Shown here in pieces: positions 1 to 8,332 of a DNA stretch of 64,000 nucleotides. Below the pieces are notes generated by a model. The model saw only the letters and a program-made list of their open reading frames with translations, ran no database searches and was not told the origin of the DNA. The position numbers and the translations under genes were made by a program. Every line of letters starts with the position of its first letter. Positions within the stretch are counted from its first letter, which is position 1. The DNA comes from Zeaxanthinibacter enoshimensis (GTDB lineage Bacteria > Bacteroidota > Bacteroidia > Flavobacteriales > Flavobacteriaceae), in assembly GCF_004362865.1 (NCBI RefSeq), contig NZ_SNYI01000002.1:958099-1022098 (forward strand). The letters run 5' to 3'.

Positions 1-434
1 TTCCTTAATTCCAGTTCCACTTCTCCCGGTTTAGCCTTCTGTACCGTGCTGTCTACCGTGGCATAGAAATAGCCCTGCTTATTCAGCAGGGAGGCAACAG
101 CATCCCGGGAACTGACCGGGCCCCATTTATAGTGCTTCCATTCGCTGTTAAGCGTAAGATGTAAACCGAGATCAGCTTGTTTATTGCTACGGGCGTAAGC
201 GGCTATTTCCGGGAACCAGGGACAGGGAACCATAATACTGGCGGAATTGACCGGGCTGTTTTCGAGGCCTATGATACTGGCCTGGTTCTCTGAATGAGCC
301 ATCCCCAGGTCATCAGCGTGTATAATGAGTAGCCTTGCGTTATCCGGGTAACCCAATCGTGAGGCAATACTTGGTTGCTGGGCGTAAATGGCACCGGCGG
401 CAAAGAGGAGGATTGGCAGACATATCAGTCTCAT
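1..434 (-). CDS. YdjC/ChbG-type carbohydrate deacetylase, 3' part cut by window edge
   Basis: The reading frame runs from an ATG at 434 to the window edge without a stop, giving about 144 residues of an N-terminal part. It opens with a secretion signal (MRLICLPILLFAAGAIYAQ), so the enzyme is probably periplasmic or exported. The stretch HADDLGMAHSEN is the metal-binding motif of YdjC-type polysaccharide deacetylases (ChbG/HpnK family), and DLGLHLTLNSEW is the second conserved block with its metal-ligand His. The family removes acetyl groups from amino sugars; the substrate here cannot be told. It is transcribed away from the VWA lipoprotein gene, with about 125 bp between the two starts. The C-terminal half lies outside the window, so completeness is unknown. 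Confidence 0.8.
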   Translation of the reverse strand, partial: MRLICLPILLFAAGAIYAQQPSIASRLGYPDNARLLIIHADDLGMAHSENQASIIGLENSPVNSASIMVPCPWFPEIAAYARSNKQADLGLHLTLNSEWKHYKWGPVSSRDAVASLLNKQGYFYATVDSTVQKAKPGEVELELR

Positions 435-512
435 GATCACAAGTTTTTAATAGTACAAGGAAGCTACGAAAATAAATTCTACTTCTACCGGATAAGAATT
501 TACAAGGCTTTA

Positions 513-520
513 TACTTTTG
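513..520 (+). promoter_or_regulatory. -7 box for the VWA lipoprotein gene
   Basis: TACTTTTG matches the Bacteroidetes -7 consensus TAnnTTTG at every fixed base and lies 40 bp before the start codon at 560. No clear TTTG -33 element is seen at the usual 19-21 bp upstream, so the call rests on the -7 box and position alone. Confidence 0.45.
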
Positions 521-559
521 TGGCCAATCATGCGTTAAGGACGCAGAACAATAAACCTA

Positions 560-1654
560 ATGTCTATGAAATTAATACGCTCCTTTTTTACAATTCTCAG
601 CCTTGCTGCCCTGGTGGTATCCTGTGGAAATGCTGATAACGATGTCGATTTCAACTTTAACCAGGGTGAACTGGGACAGGGAAAGCCTGTTGACGACTGC
701 CTGGGCTTGGGAGAAAACGATCTTATCCTCTCTATACAGGACCAGTTTACAACACTTCCCGGAAAAGTTTCCATCTTTTTCAAAGTATCTGACAGTAATG
801 GCAACCCTGTATCCGGGTTACAGGCCAACCAGTTCACCATTTACGAGCAAGGGCGAAATGATGATTGTTTTAACACCATTTCCACCTCAGAATCGCAGGC
901 ACGTATTTCTCCGAATTCGCAAATATTCCGGAATAATACCCTGCTGGTACTTGATCTCAGTAACAGTGTTCTCAGCAGTAGTCTTGAAGAACTTAAATCA
1001 GCATCCATTAGTTTCGTGAATAACGTGATGCCGGCCCAGGAAACTGATTCCTACAAGATGGCGATCTACTGGTTTGACGGGGAAGATAAATTACATCTTC
1101 TGAACCCACTCAGCCGTTCTAAAACAGAACTTATCGCTTCTATAGACGGGATCACTAAGGATATCAGCACTGACCCATCCACCGATCTGTACGGGGCAGT
1201 GATTAAATCGACTAATATTGCTGAAAACCTGCTGAAAGAAAGCAGCAATGACGATGTTATCGCCGCTGCTTCTGTAGTGGTATTTACGGATGGTACAGAC
1301 CAGGCGTCAAGATATACCGAACAAGCAGCCATTGATAAAGTGGAGAATGCCGATCGTAATATTTCTTTCTTCTCTATAGGCCTTGGGGCGGAGATCGATG
1401 CAGACATTCTTTCCCAGATCGGGAAGACATTCAGTGTTTTCGCCGGGAATAAAGAAGAATTAGAGACTACTTTCAACGATATTTCTTTCCGTGTTTCGGA
1501 ACAGGCCAGCAGTTTTTACTTGTTCGAATACTGCAGTCCGAAAAGAGATGGTAGTGGCGAGAATAACCTGGCTATACAGGTGAAAGACGGGAACCGCCAG
1601 GGTGCTGTACAGACAAAGTTCAGCGCTAAGGGTTTTACCGGCGGATGCGAGTAA
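560..1654 (+). CDS. VWA-domain lipoprotein
   Basis: A 364-residue predicted lipoprotein: the signal peptide ends in LVVSC, with the lipidated Cys at residue 22. From about residue 125 it has a von Willebrand factor A fold: LVLDLSNS gives the DxSxS metal site (D132, S134, S136), a Thr at about 208 may complete it, and FTDGTD (about 242-247) is the usual second Asp strand. The roughly 100 residues before it may form a small Ig-like or binding domain (VSDSNGNPVSGLQA). VWA lipoproteins commonly bind protein partners at the cell surface; the partner here is unknown. ATG at 566 is an alternative start. The gene stands alone, with a promoter box upstream and a strong terminator just after it. Confidence 0.85.
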   Translation: MSMKLIRSFFTILSLAALVVSCGNADNDVDFNFNQGELGQGKPVDDCLGLGENDLILSIQDQFTTLPGKVSIFFKVSDSNGNPVSGLQANQFTIYEQGRNDDCFNTISTSESQARISPNSQIFRNNTLLVLDLSNSVLSSSLEELKSASISFVNNVMPAQETDSYKMAIYWFDGEDKLHLLNPLSRSKTELIASIDGITKDISTDPSTDLYGAVIKSTNIAENLLKESSNDDVIAAASVVVFTDGTDQASRYTEQAAIDKVENADRNISFFSIGLGAEIDADILSQIGKTFSVFAGNKEELETTFNDISFRVSEQASSFYLFEYCSPKRDGSGENNLAIQVKDGNRQGAVQTKFSAKGFTGGCE

Positions 1655-1676
1655 GAACTTATATCACTACAATGTT

Positions 1677-1704
1677 AAAAGACCCTTTCGAGGGTCTTTT
1701 TTTT
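1677..1704 (+). terminator. Intrinsic terminator after the VWA lipoprotein
   Basis: A 6-bp stem GACCCT/AGGGTC with a ttcg tetraloop at 1681-1696 is preceded by AAAA and followed by eight T. It lies 23 bp after the stop codon. The A run upstream means it may also stop leftward transcription weakly. Confidence 0.85.
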
Positions 1705-1750
1705 GTTCCGAGGTAGGGAAAAACCGGGGTGAGTTGTTTTCTAATAACAC

Positions 1751-1884
1751 GGCAGTCATCCCATAACTGCCTTCCTATATATAACCCCGGGAGACCTGTA
1801 AATTGTTTTATCTTCGGGGGAAAAGAGATAAACTATAATATTACAGGTCTTCGCAATGCGCCCCCAGGGGCGCATTGTTTTTTT
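1751..1884 (+). ncRNA. Candidate structured RNA ending in an intrinsic terminator
   Basis: This stretch holds no gene but nested inverted repeats. GGCAGT/ACTGCC (1751-1756 with 1766-1771) makes one hairpin. AGACCTGTAA/TTACAGGTCT (1792-1801 with 1841-1850) is a perfect 10-bp stem enclosing a 7-bp stem TTTATCT/AGATAAA (1807-1813 with 1826-1832). A GC-rich 10-bp hairpin (1855-1876) then ends in gttttttt on the plus strand only. The preceding gene already has its own terminator at 1677-1704, so a second one suggests a separate transcript. I see no clear promoter, so it could also be processed from read-through, or be a 3' UTR read from the opposite strand. Confidence 0.4.
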
Positions 1885-3358
1885 ACCGTAATATCAGGGC
1901 ATTTTTGAACCTGAAATCCTTTTGCTGCCCTTGTAAAGGGATCAGGAAACCATTAACGACAGCATACTCGTTTATACCATTCTTCTGTAATAAGAAATTC
2001 GGGTTACTGTCCACGGTGAGTCGGAATTCTGGTATTTTATAATTAGTACTCAACACGTTGATAGGGTATTGAACGAACTTATTGGATTTTGCCAGATCGG
2101 CAACGCGGACGTAGAGGTAACCATCTTTTAATACCTGCAGCAGATCCAGCCCCTTTATCGCTTCCAGGCTGTTCAATGTCTTGGGATAAATTTTACCGGG
2201 TACGGCAGTATAACCACTCGCATCTAATACCTGGTACCCGTAAAAGGTAGAAAGGTCTCCCTGGTCTGCAATAGTACTCCTGTTCCAGAAATCAGAATGG
2301 GCGGAATTATCGATTTCTGTTCGTTGGATCCCCAGGTCAAGGGTATATTCATTACCCAGTAAATTATAAGAGAGTCCTTCCAGCTTAAGATCAAAAAGCT
2401 TGCGATCATTTTCCGGGATATTCTCGTAAGCTTCGATCGGGATATCTTTATACTGCCCGGTGGCTATCGTGTAGATCGCGGAAAGAATAGAAACGTAGTT
2501 CAGTTTCCGGATCTCCTGTTTTTCCGTATCCCCCGGGAATCCTCCTGATTCTATCAGGATGGTACTTGTCCCCCACTTCTGGATATTGTCACCGAACGCC
2601 CTGGGTTCAAAATCATCGTTGTAGCGACCCACCTGGCCAGGGGCATATTTCTGGATGATATCGTTCATGAACACGATCACTCTCATTGCATCGGCCCTTA
2701 CCTGGTTAATATCCTTTTCATAGTTAAAGGCCGGTGCCAGGTATGAGATGGTAGCCGGCTTAGGAGTTCTTTCCGCATTGTAATAAATACTCTGGTCATG
2801 GAGGTTGAATCCAAAATCTGCCTCAAGACTGTCCCTGACCCTTTTAAGGGTCCGGCCTTCCGGGGACTGTAGTCTTAGTGCATCCCGGTTGATATCTATC
2901 CCCAGGGTATTCCGGCGTTGAAATACTTCTGCACCATCCGGGTTAAGCATCGGCAGAAAATGGATCCTCAGTTCGTCAAGCATCGCCTTCTTTTCTCCTG
3001 AAAAGTCCTTACTGTCAAAGAAATTCAGGATATCAAAAATTGCCTGGGTTGCTGTCGGTTCGTCCCCGTGCATCTGGGACCAAAGAAAGACATCGGTAGA
3101 CCCGTTTCCAAGACTGATCAGGTGCAGAGGGCGCCCTTCAATAGAAGTTCCCACTTTGGTTATCTCGTATCCTTCTTTACCCCTGTACTGATCTATCAGC
3201 GGCTGTATATCCTGGTGTTTGATACGCCTTTTCCTTATACTGCTTTCCTGGTAATTACCATAGGTGGCATACAGGGTGTCCGTGATATTTATGGTTTGGG
3301 CTTCGGAGGCACAAGAGAAAAATAATAGCGCCTGGAGCGCGAGCAGTCTTTTCAACAT
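1883..3358 (-). CDS. M14-family zinc carboxypeptidase
   Basis: A 491-residue exported metallopeptidase. The N-terminus is a signal peptide (FFSC at 13-16 could even be a lipobox). The M14 signature is complete: HGDE supplies zinc ligands H97 and E100, NPDG follows at 139-142, INRD at 156-159 holds the substrate-binding Asn-Arg pair, H187 in FNLHDQ is the third zinc ligand, and E270 in ILIESGG is the catalytic acid. The family removes C-terminal residues from peptides, or in some bacteria cleaves peptidoglycan stem peptides. The C-terminal 200 residues look like a separate beta-rich domain without a type IX sorting signature that I recognise. It is convergent with the VWA gene. Confidence 0.9.
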   Translation of the reverse strand: MLKRLLALQALLFFSCASEAQTINITDTLYATYGNYQESSIRKRRIKHQDIQPLIDQYRGKEGYEITKVGTSIEGRPLHLISLGNGSTDVFLWSQMHGDEPTATQAIFDILNFFDSKDFSGEKKAMLDELRIHFLPMLNPDGAEVFQRRNTLGIDINRDALRLQSPEGRTLKRVRDSLEADFGFNLHDQSIYYNAERTPKPATISYLAPAFNYEKDINQVRADAMRVIVFMNDIIQKYAPGQVGRYNDDFEPRAFGDNIQKWGTSTILIESGGFPGDTEKQEIRKLNYVSILSAIYTIATGQYKDIPIEAYENIPENDRKLFDLKLEGLSYNLLGNEYTLDLGIQRTEIDNSAHSDFWNRSTIADQGDLSTFYGYQVLDASGYTAVPGKIYPKTLNSLEAIKGLDLLQVLKDGYLYVRVADLAKSNKFVQYPINVLSTNYKIPEFRLTVDSNPNFLLQKNGINEYAVVNGFLIPLQGQQKDFRFKNALILR

Positions 3359-3487
3359 TTGCTGGTTTTTTTAGATACTGGCTAAAATACTATTTTATGA
3401 CCCCGGCTAAAAAAAATGCAGGTGATCTTTTTTATGTCAGGTTGGTAAATATTCGTACTGGTAAATGTCCGGATTATAGCTATCAGG

Positions 3488-3910
3488 TCAGCCAGTTGTT
3501 TTCGGGTTTAGCGTATCTGCTTTTACAGGGTAACTGATCTTCACCTTCTGCACTCCCCATTTACGTGCTCTTTTAATGTCTTTTCCCATATAGATATCGA
3601 TCTTGTTGCGCCAGCGGTGATGCATCTTATCTTTTACCAGGAAGACTCCATCCAGTCCTTCTATAAATACCGGGGTATTATGGTCCAGTCCTTTCCGGAG
3701 CAGGTCGCGGGAAACGGCAATGGCACGCATCGTGGGTTTTAGGGTATCCCCCCAGGCCGCTATGTCCCCGTCCTCGTCAGTTTGCCATTCTACCGAGTTA
3801 TAGGCAGATGCTTTCACTTCCAGGGTCTGCCAGTTGTATTCAGGCGGAGTTTCCTGCCGGGCACAACTTGCTCCAAGCAGCAGAAATAAGAATGTCGGAA
3901 TTCTCTTCAT
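3488..3910 (-). CDS. 3D-domain lipoprotein (double-psi beta-barrel)
   Basis: A 140-residue lipoprotein when started at the ATG at 3910, which gives a standard signal peptide with lipobox LGASC (Cys16). Longer starts up to 3976 would bury the signal sequence and overlap the upstream gene. The mature part matches the 3D domain of MltA/RpfB-like proteins: VKASAYNS at the start of the barrel and three Asp residues at about 55 (WGD), 94 (VKDKM) and 105 (KIDIYMG). Such domains often belong to lytic transglycosylase-like proteins acting on peptidoglycan, but catalysis by this short form is not established. It starts 12 bp after the upstream lipoprotein gene, so they are probably cotranscribed. Confidence 0.75.
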   Translation of the reverse strand: MKRIPTFLFLLLGASCARQETPPEYNWQTLEVKASAYNSVEWQTDEDGDIAAWGDTLKPTMRAIAVSRDLLRKGLDHNTPVFIEGLDGVFLVKDKMHHRWRNKIDIYMGKDIKRARKWGVQKVKISYPVKADTLNPKTTG

Positions 3911-3921
3911 GGTTATAGGCA

Positions 3922-5496
3922 TCAGTCCACGGTAAGATTTTCCAGCAGCAGCAGGTCTATACCGTACATATCCCACGCTTTCATCTGTTCTTCGGGTATT
4001 GGGGTGAATGCGTAGGTAAAGCTACTTAGGATCAGGTCTGTATCCCCGTCTTCATCCACATCACCGGTATCCATCAGGAACCATCGACCCATATCAGAAA
4101 CAGCCTGCCCCGTGGCTTTGAAAGTGAAACTTTTACTGTCCTGGTTTTCAAGATAAATAAAAGTTTCCAGTGATTCTTTTTCGTAATCAGGGAAAGTGGA
4201 GATCAGGGCAAAATCCATATCCCCGTCCAGGTCAAAATCGTCGGCACTTACCCTTGTGGCCCCGTGCATGGGGAAAAAGTAAGCTTCCTCAAAACGGTTC
4301 TGACCATCATTGATATGGATCCGCATCCCGTGGTATGGCTTATGGACATATGTTTTATCCGCGTTATCCCCATGCACCGAAACAATATCCATATCCCCAT
4401 CGCCGTCGTAATCCATAAGTTCAAACCAGCTACTTCCGTAAAGAGGACTGTACCGGATAACTTTCTCCTGTAAAAATTCGCCGTTCTGCTGTTGATAGAG
4501 TATCGTTATGCTTTCATCTCCCTGGGTGGTCATGGCAACGATATCGGGGAGTCCGTCTGCATTCATATCCAGGACTGATGTTTTGATCACCCCCGGTTGA
4601 TGTATTAATATCTTCTTTTCATAATTATGACCATTTCTTTTAAAAAGACTCAGGCTCCCCCCCAGGTTCCCGAATTCACTGACCAGGATCTCCTCTGACC
4701 CATCCTGGTCCAGGTCTGCAACGAGCGAATGAACGGGCCTGTGCAGGGGTTCGGTTATCGCTAACCTTTCCCCGGATTGTACATTGAACAAATTCCCCTG
4801 TGCAATCTCTGATGGATCAAGTTTTCCCACACTGGTCACCAATGGCAGGGAATCCGTACCCGAATAGTTCGTAATGCCTCTCCCGTAAGTACCCATATCG
4901 TGCCAGGTTGAATCTTTAAAATTAAAATGCCGTAAGCCGCCACTCAAATCACCGACCCAGAGCGAGGAATTCTGTTGCTTGTAGGTTAAGGCACTGATAT
5001 AACTACCTGGCAGGCTGTCGCTTTGCAATACTTTTACCCGGAAACGCAGCTGTTCCGGATCTACATTCCTGTTCTCCAAACCCCTTAATTCCTGAGGGGC
5101 CATCTCCAGTATATAAGCTCTCAGTAAATCCCAATCTTCCCGGGCGATAAGGGGCTGACCCGGGTATATCCCCGTTTTCATGATCTCTTCCTGTTCCCGG
5201 TAGGTTAATCCCTCGTAGGGATTGTAACCCGCCTCTGCAATGCCCAGCCTTGCGGCCATATCAGGTAACACGCTCCCGGCCCAGAGATCCCGGGGAAGGT
5301 CTTCTATGGACGGCGGAAGGTGGCAACTGCCGCAATAAGACTGGTACAGGGCTACCTGTCTTTTCTTTTTTGCGGGATTACAGGAGAAGGCCAGGAATAG
5401 CATAATCCAGAGGAGATAACCATTTCTAAAGGAAATCAAAGAGACTGCAGAACGCAGCTTATTATTACAGAACAATGTACAGGACACTAAAGGCAC
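3922..5496 (-). CDS. Lipoprotein fusing a c-type haem motif to VCBS/FG-GAP repeats
   Basis: About 524 residues. A hydrophobic segment ends in LAFSC (Cys39), a likely lipobox, although the stretch before it is long. CGSCH at 55-59 is a c-type haem attachment site, and Met residues following it could be the distal ligand. The rest is a beta-propeller-like region with at least five calcium-binding repeats of the DxDxDGxxD type, for example DQDGSEEI, DMNADGLPDI, DYDGDGDMDI, DLDGDMDF and DEDGDTDL. A monohaem domain joined to such a propeller suggests extracytoplasmic electron transfer or ligand binding, but no substrate is evident. The most upstream ATG is used; an ATG at residue 32 would leave too short a signal peptide. 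Confidence 0.75.
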   Translation of the reverse strand: MPLVSCTLFCNNKLRSAVSLISFRNGYLLWIMLFLAFSCNPAKKKRQVALYQSYCGSCHLPPSIEDLPRDLWAGSVLPDMAARLGIAEAGYNPYEGLTYREQEEIMKTGIYPGQPLIAREDWDLLRAYILEMAPQELRGLENRNVDPEQLRFRVKVLQSDSLPGSYISALTYKQQNSSLWVGDLSGGLRHFNFKDSTWHDMGTYGRGITNYSGTDSLPLVTSVGKLDPSEIAQGNLFNVQSGERLAITEPLHRPVHSLVADLDQDGSEEILVSEFGNLGGSLSLFKRNGHNYEKKILIHQPGVIKTSVLDMNADGLPDIVAMTTQGDESITILYQQQNGEFLQEKVIRYSPLYGSSWFELMDYDGDGDMDIVSVHGDNADKTYVHKPYHGMRIHINDGQNRFEEAYFFPMHGATRVSADDFDLDGDMDFALISTFPDYEKESLETFIYLENQDSKSFTFKATGQAVSDMGRWFLMDTGDVDEDGDTDLILSSFTYAFTPIPEEQMKAWDMYGIDLLLLENLTVD

Positions 5497-5586
5497 GTTG
5501 ATAAGAGGGGATACGGGTTCATAATTTTTACTTCCTTCAGCTGGAGCAAAAGTGTATATTGTAAATCGAAAGTTACAATAATTCTT

Positions 5587-6918
5587 ATGAAACTGACCTT
5601 AAAGATTCTCGCAGCGGTGTTGCTGTTGCTTACAGTCCTCATCCTGTTCCAATTACCAAAACTGGATATCATTTCAGGATATGCTGCTAAATACATGGCA
5701 TCCGGGGTGCATTTAACCGACCGTTCCCCCGGGGATATTACCAACAATGACTTCCAGGTTCCACTGATAAAATATGCAGACGCGGAAATAAAGGAGAGTT
5801 CGGAAAAAGCAAGGGGTGCGGTATTTGGGCTGGCCGACAGGTATGCGATTTGCAGGGATGGACAGGGATGTGTCCTGGTCCATGAGGATTTCGGGGAGCG
5901 GGAGAACTGGCTCGTTCCCAGGCGTGATCGGAGGCCTCACAGCCTGCCCTATCCTTTTGGCACCCTTACACCCAGGGATACAGTGTTCCCTGAGATCGAT
6001 TATAAGATCGTTGAAAAAGCGGTGGAACATGCTTTCAGTAATAACGATAAACAACGGACCCGGACCCTGCTGATACTTTACAAGGACAGGATAATTGCAG
6101 AGCGCTATGCCGATGGAATTGACAAAAACACCCCGGTTCTCGGCTGGTCGATGACCAAAAGCATCTTATCCACTTTATACGGGATCATGCAGGAGAAAGG
6201 AGTCCTGAATATTGAAGACCAGGCCGATATTAAAGAATGGCAGGGAGATGATCGCAGCCAGATCACCCTGAAAAACCTGTTACAGATGCAGAGCGGCCTG
6301 GAATGGGAGGAAGATTACACCAAAATTTCGGATGTTACTAAAATGCTCTTTTTTGATGCGGACATGACCCAGGCCCAACGCGATAAGGAGCTGCAAGCCC
6401 CCCCGGGGACCAAATGGAATTATTCATCAGGTACTTCTAACCTCCTGTCAGGATTGCTCAGAAATTATTTTGATTCAGATCAGGAATACCTGGATTTCCC
6501 ATATTCCGCCCTTATCGACAGAATCGGGATGCACAGTATGCTGATAGAGACCGATTGGGAAGGGAATTTTGTAGCATCTTCCTATGCCTGGGCTACTACA
6601 CGCGACTGGGGAAAGTTCGGGCTGCTTTACCTCCATCGCGGTGAATGGAACGGGGAGAGGATATTTGACCCCTCCTGGATCGATTTTATAAGCACTCCCG
6701 TACCTGATTCAGAAGGCCAGTATGGCGGGCATTTCTGGCTGAACAGGGGCAAGACCTATCCCAATGCCCCGGCAGATCTCTACTCCGCAAATGGTTACCA
6801 GGGACAACATGTATTTATAATTCCTTCCCACGACATGGTAATTGTTCGTACAGGCCTGGCCGAAACGCCGGAATTCGATGCTGATGGTTTCTTCAATGTG
6901 TTGTTTAAGGCCTTTTAA
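5587..6918 (+). CDS. Serine hydrolase of the beta-lactamase / penicillin-binding protein C fold
   Basis: A 443-residue protein with an N-terminal membrane anchor or signal sequence (residues 5-24) and a beta-lactamase-type domain from about residue 140. The catalytic SxxK is S188-MT-K191 in GWSMTKSIL, and the second motif is Y279-S-S in WNYSSGT. HVFIIP and the strand around IVRTG belong to the last part of the fold. This family includes D-aminopeptidases, esterases and 6-aminohexanoate-dimer hydrolases; the HWKL-like segment GHFWLN and the Y-S-S variant are more usual in the esterase/hydrolase branch than in resistance enzymes. It is divergent from the haem/VCBS lipoprotein, with 90 bp between. 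Confidence 0.85.
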   Translation: MKLTLKILAAVLLLLTVLILFQLPKLDIISGYAAKYMASGVHLTDRSPGDITNNDFQVPLIKYADAEIKESSEKARGAVFGLADRYAICRDGQGCVLVHEDFGERENWLVPRRDRRPHSLPYPFGTLTPRDTVFPEIDYKIVEKAVEHAFSNNDKQRTRTLLILYKDRIIAERYADGIDKNTPVLGWSMTKSILSTLYGIMQEKGVLNIEDQADIKEWQGDDRSQITLKNLLQMQSGLEWEEDYTKISDVTKMLFFDADMTQAQRDKELQAPPGTKWNYSSGTSNLLSGLLRNYFDSDQEYLDFPYSALIDRIGMHSMLIETDWEGNFVASSYAWATTRDWGKFGLLYLHRGEWNGERIFDPSWIDFISTPVPDSEGQYGGHFWLNRGKTYPNAPADLYSANGYQGQHVFIIPSHDMVIVRTGLAETPEFDADGFFNVLFKAF

Positions 6919-7064
6919 TCCAAAACAGATATCAGTCATTTCTTATTTCACCACAACTTTTCCTCAGTTGACAACAATTAATTTGAGACTGGCAGGTGTG
7001 TTCGTATGTTTACCATGTAATAAAAAACGGAGTTAATTTTTTCATTTTCATATAGTGTTCTCGT

Positions 7065-7099
7065 AAAAGAGTCCTGGACGTAAGAACAGGGCTCTTTTT
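7065..7099 (+). terminator. Intrinsic terminator
   Basis: AAAAGAGTCCTG pairs with CAGGGCTCTTTT across a 10-base loop (one G-T pair), followed by a T run. It lies about 145 bp downstream of the serine hydrolase stop, so that transcript has a long 3' UTR, or the terminator serves a small transcript of its own. The interval 6919-7064 holds no credible reading frame. Confidence 0.7.
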
Positions 7100-7127
7100 G
7101 ATTTCTGAAAGAAGTTAATTACCTTTT
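7097..7127 (+). promoter_or_regulatory. Promoter of the ATP-grasp gene
   Basis: TTTG at 7097-7100 is followed after exactly 19 bp by TACCTTTT at 7120-7127, seven of eight positions of the Bacteroidetes box TAnnTTTG. Expected transcription start is about 7134, 30 bp before the ATG. The -33 element shares the T run of the preceding terminator. Confidence 0.6.
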
Positions 7128-7163
7128 TATTATCAAAAGTATCCCCTAACCCAATCCCATATC

Positions 7164-8318
7164 ATGGCTGACGAACTGCGCTCCATTTCCGTTCTCATCC
7201 CAGATGGTGAAAGTTTTTACCTGCGGACAGTTCTGCATTGCCTTTCGCGGATCAAAGGCGTCCGGATTTTCGTTTTATCATCTGCCCGTTACACTCCCAT
7301 GCGTTTTTCGCGCTATGTTCACCGGTATGAACATCATGATTTTAAAGAGGATACTTCGGCATGGATAGAACTGATCAACAGGAAGATGAAAGAGCACCGC
7401 ATCGATGTGCTGATGCCCATTTTTGAGGTGGGTATCCGGAAGCTTGTAGAGCACAGGCAAAAATTGTTGTACCCCGAGAAAACACTGCTCCCCTCCTCCC
7501 TGGCCGATTTTGATACAGCCAATGACAAAGGCAAACTAGCCGAGCGCTTATACCAGGAGCAGATCCCGGGACCTCGATCCTTTTTGATGGAGGAAAAAGA
7601 TTTTTCTTTACTGGACAAACAGGAAATAAAATTCCCGGTCCTGGCCAAACCACCCCTGGTCTCAGGAGGTGGAGAAGGCATTTTGCCGGTGAAAGACCCG
7701 GATGAACTCAAAGAAAAAATTTCCGATAGCACCATTAAATTACCCGTACTGATACAAGAGCAACTGCAGGGTCATGACCTTGGCTGTAACGTGATCTGTA
7801 AAGACGGGAAAATTCTTGCATTTACTATACAGAAAGGTTTTTTATACAACCCCAAACCTTTTTCACCACAGATAGGGTTGACCATGGTACAGGAAGATTC
7901 GGTGATAGATTCCGTGAGCTGGCTTATGAAATCATTGAACTGGACCGGGGTTGCCAACGTAGACCTTTTTTATGATAACAACAGCCGGGAATACAAGATC
8001 CTGGAGATCAACCCAAGGTACTGGAATACACTATTGGGATCATTGGTCGCAGGGGTTAATTTCCCGCTGATCTATTGCCAGGCAGTGCTTGGAACGCAAC
8101 TTTCTGCCGTCAGCTATGAAAAAAAGGATTTTATAAACCTGAAAGGCATTGTGGCAAGTATCAGTAAGGATTACCGTATTGTATTCAGACCGTCATACTT
8201 ATGGAATCATTCTCCTTTACCTTATATAGTTAAAGACCCCTTACCGGTAGCTTACCAGTTTATATGGCGTACCAAAAATATTCTGGTTAGAAAATTCAAA
8301 CAGAAAAAAGCAGCCTGA
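7164..8318 (+). CDS. ATP-grasp ligase of unknown substrate
   Basis: A 384-residue soluble protein resembling carbamoyl-phosphate-synthase-like ATP-grasp ligases. The first 110 residues form a Rossmann-like preATP-grasp region; FPVLAKPPLVSGGGEG (about 165-180) is the ATP-binding Lys and flexible Gly loop; LEINPRYWNT (about 292-301) holds the Glu and Asn that bind magnesium. The family joins a carboxylate to an amine or thiol through an acyl phosphate. There is no partner gene to reveal the substrate: the upstream gene has a terminator between and the downstream gene is convergent. Similar orphans occur near surface polysaccharide or peptide modification genes, but nothing here supports that. 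Confidence 0.8.
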   Translation: MADELRSISVLIPDGESFYLRTVLHCLSRIKGVRIFVLSSARYTPMRFSRYVHRYEHHDFKEDTSAWIELINRKMKEHRIDVLMPIFEVGIRKLVEHRQKLLYPEKTLLPSSLADFDTANDKGKLAERLYQEQIPGPRSFLMEEKDFSLLDKQEIKFPVLAKPPLVSGGGEGILPVKDPDELKEKISDSTIKLPVLIQEQLQGHDLGCNVICKDGKILAFTIQKGFLYNPKPFSPQIGLTMVQEDSVIDSVSWLMKSLNWTGVANVDLFYDNNSREYKILEINPRYWNTLLGSLVAGVNFPLIYCQAVLGTQLSAVSYEKKDFINLKGIVASISKDYRIVFRPSYLWNHSPLPYIVKDPLPVAYQFIWRTKNILVRKFKQKKAA

Positions 8319-8332
8319 TCGACTCCGTAGTA

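Noticed and set aside
560-1654. VWA lipoprotein as part of a type IX or pilus system
   Set aside because: No secretion or pilus gene is adjacent and no sorting signal is seen.
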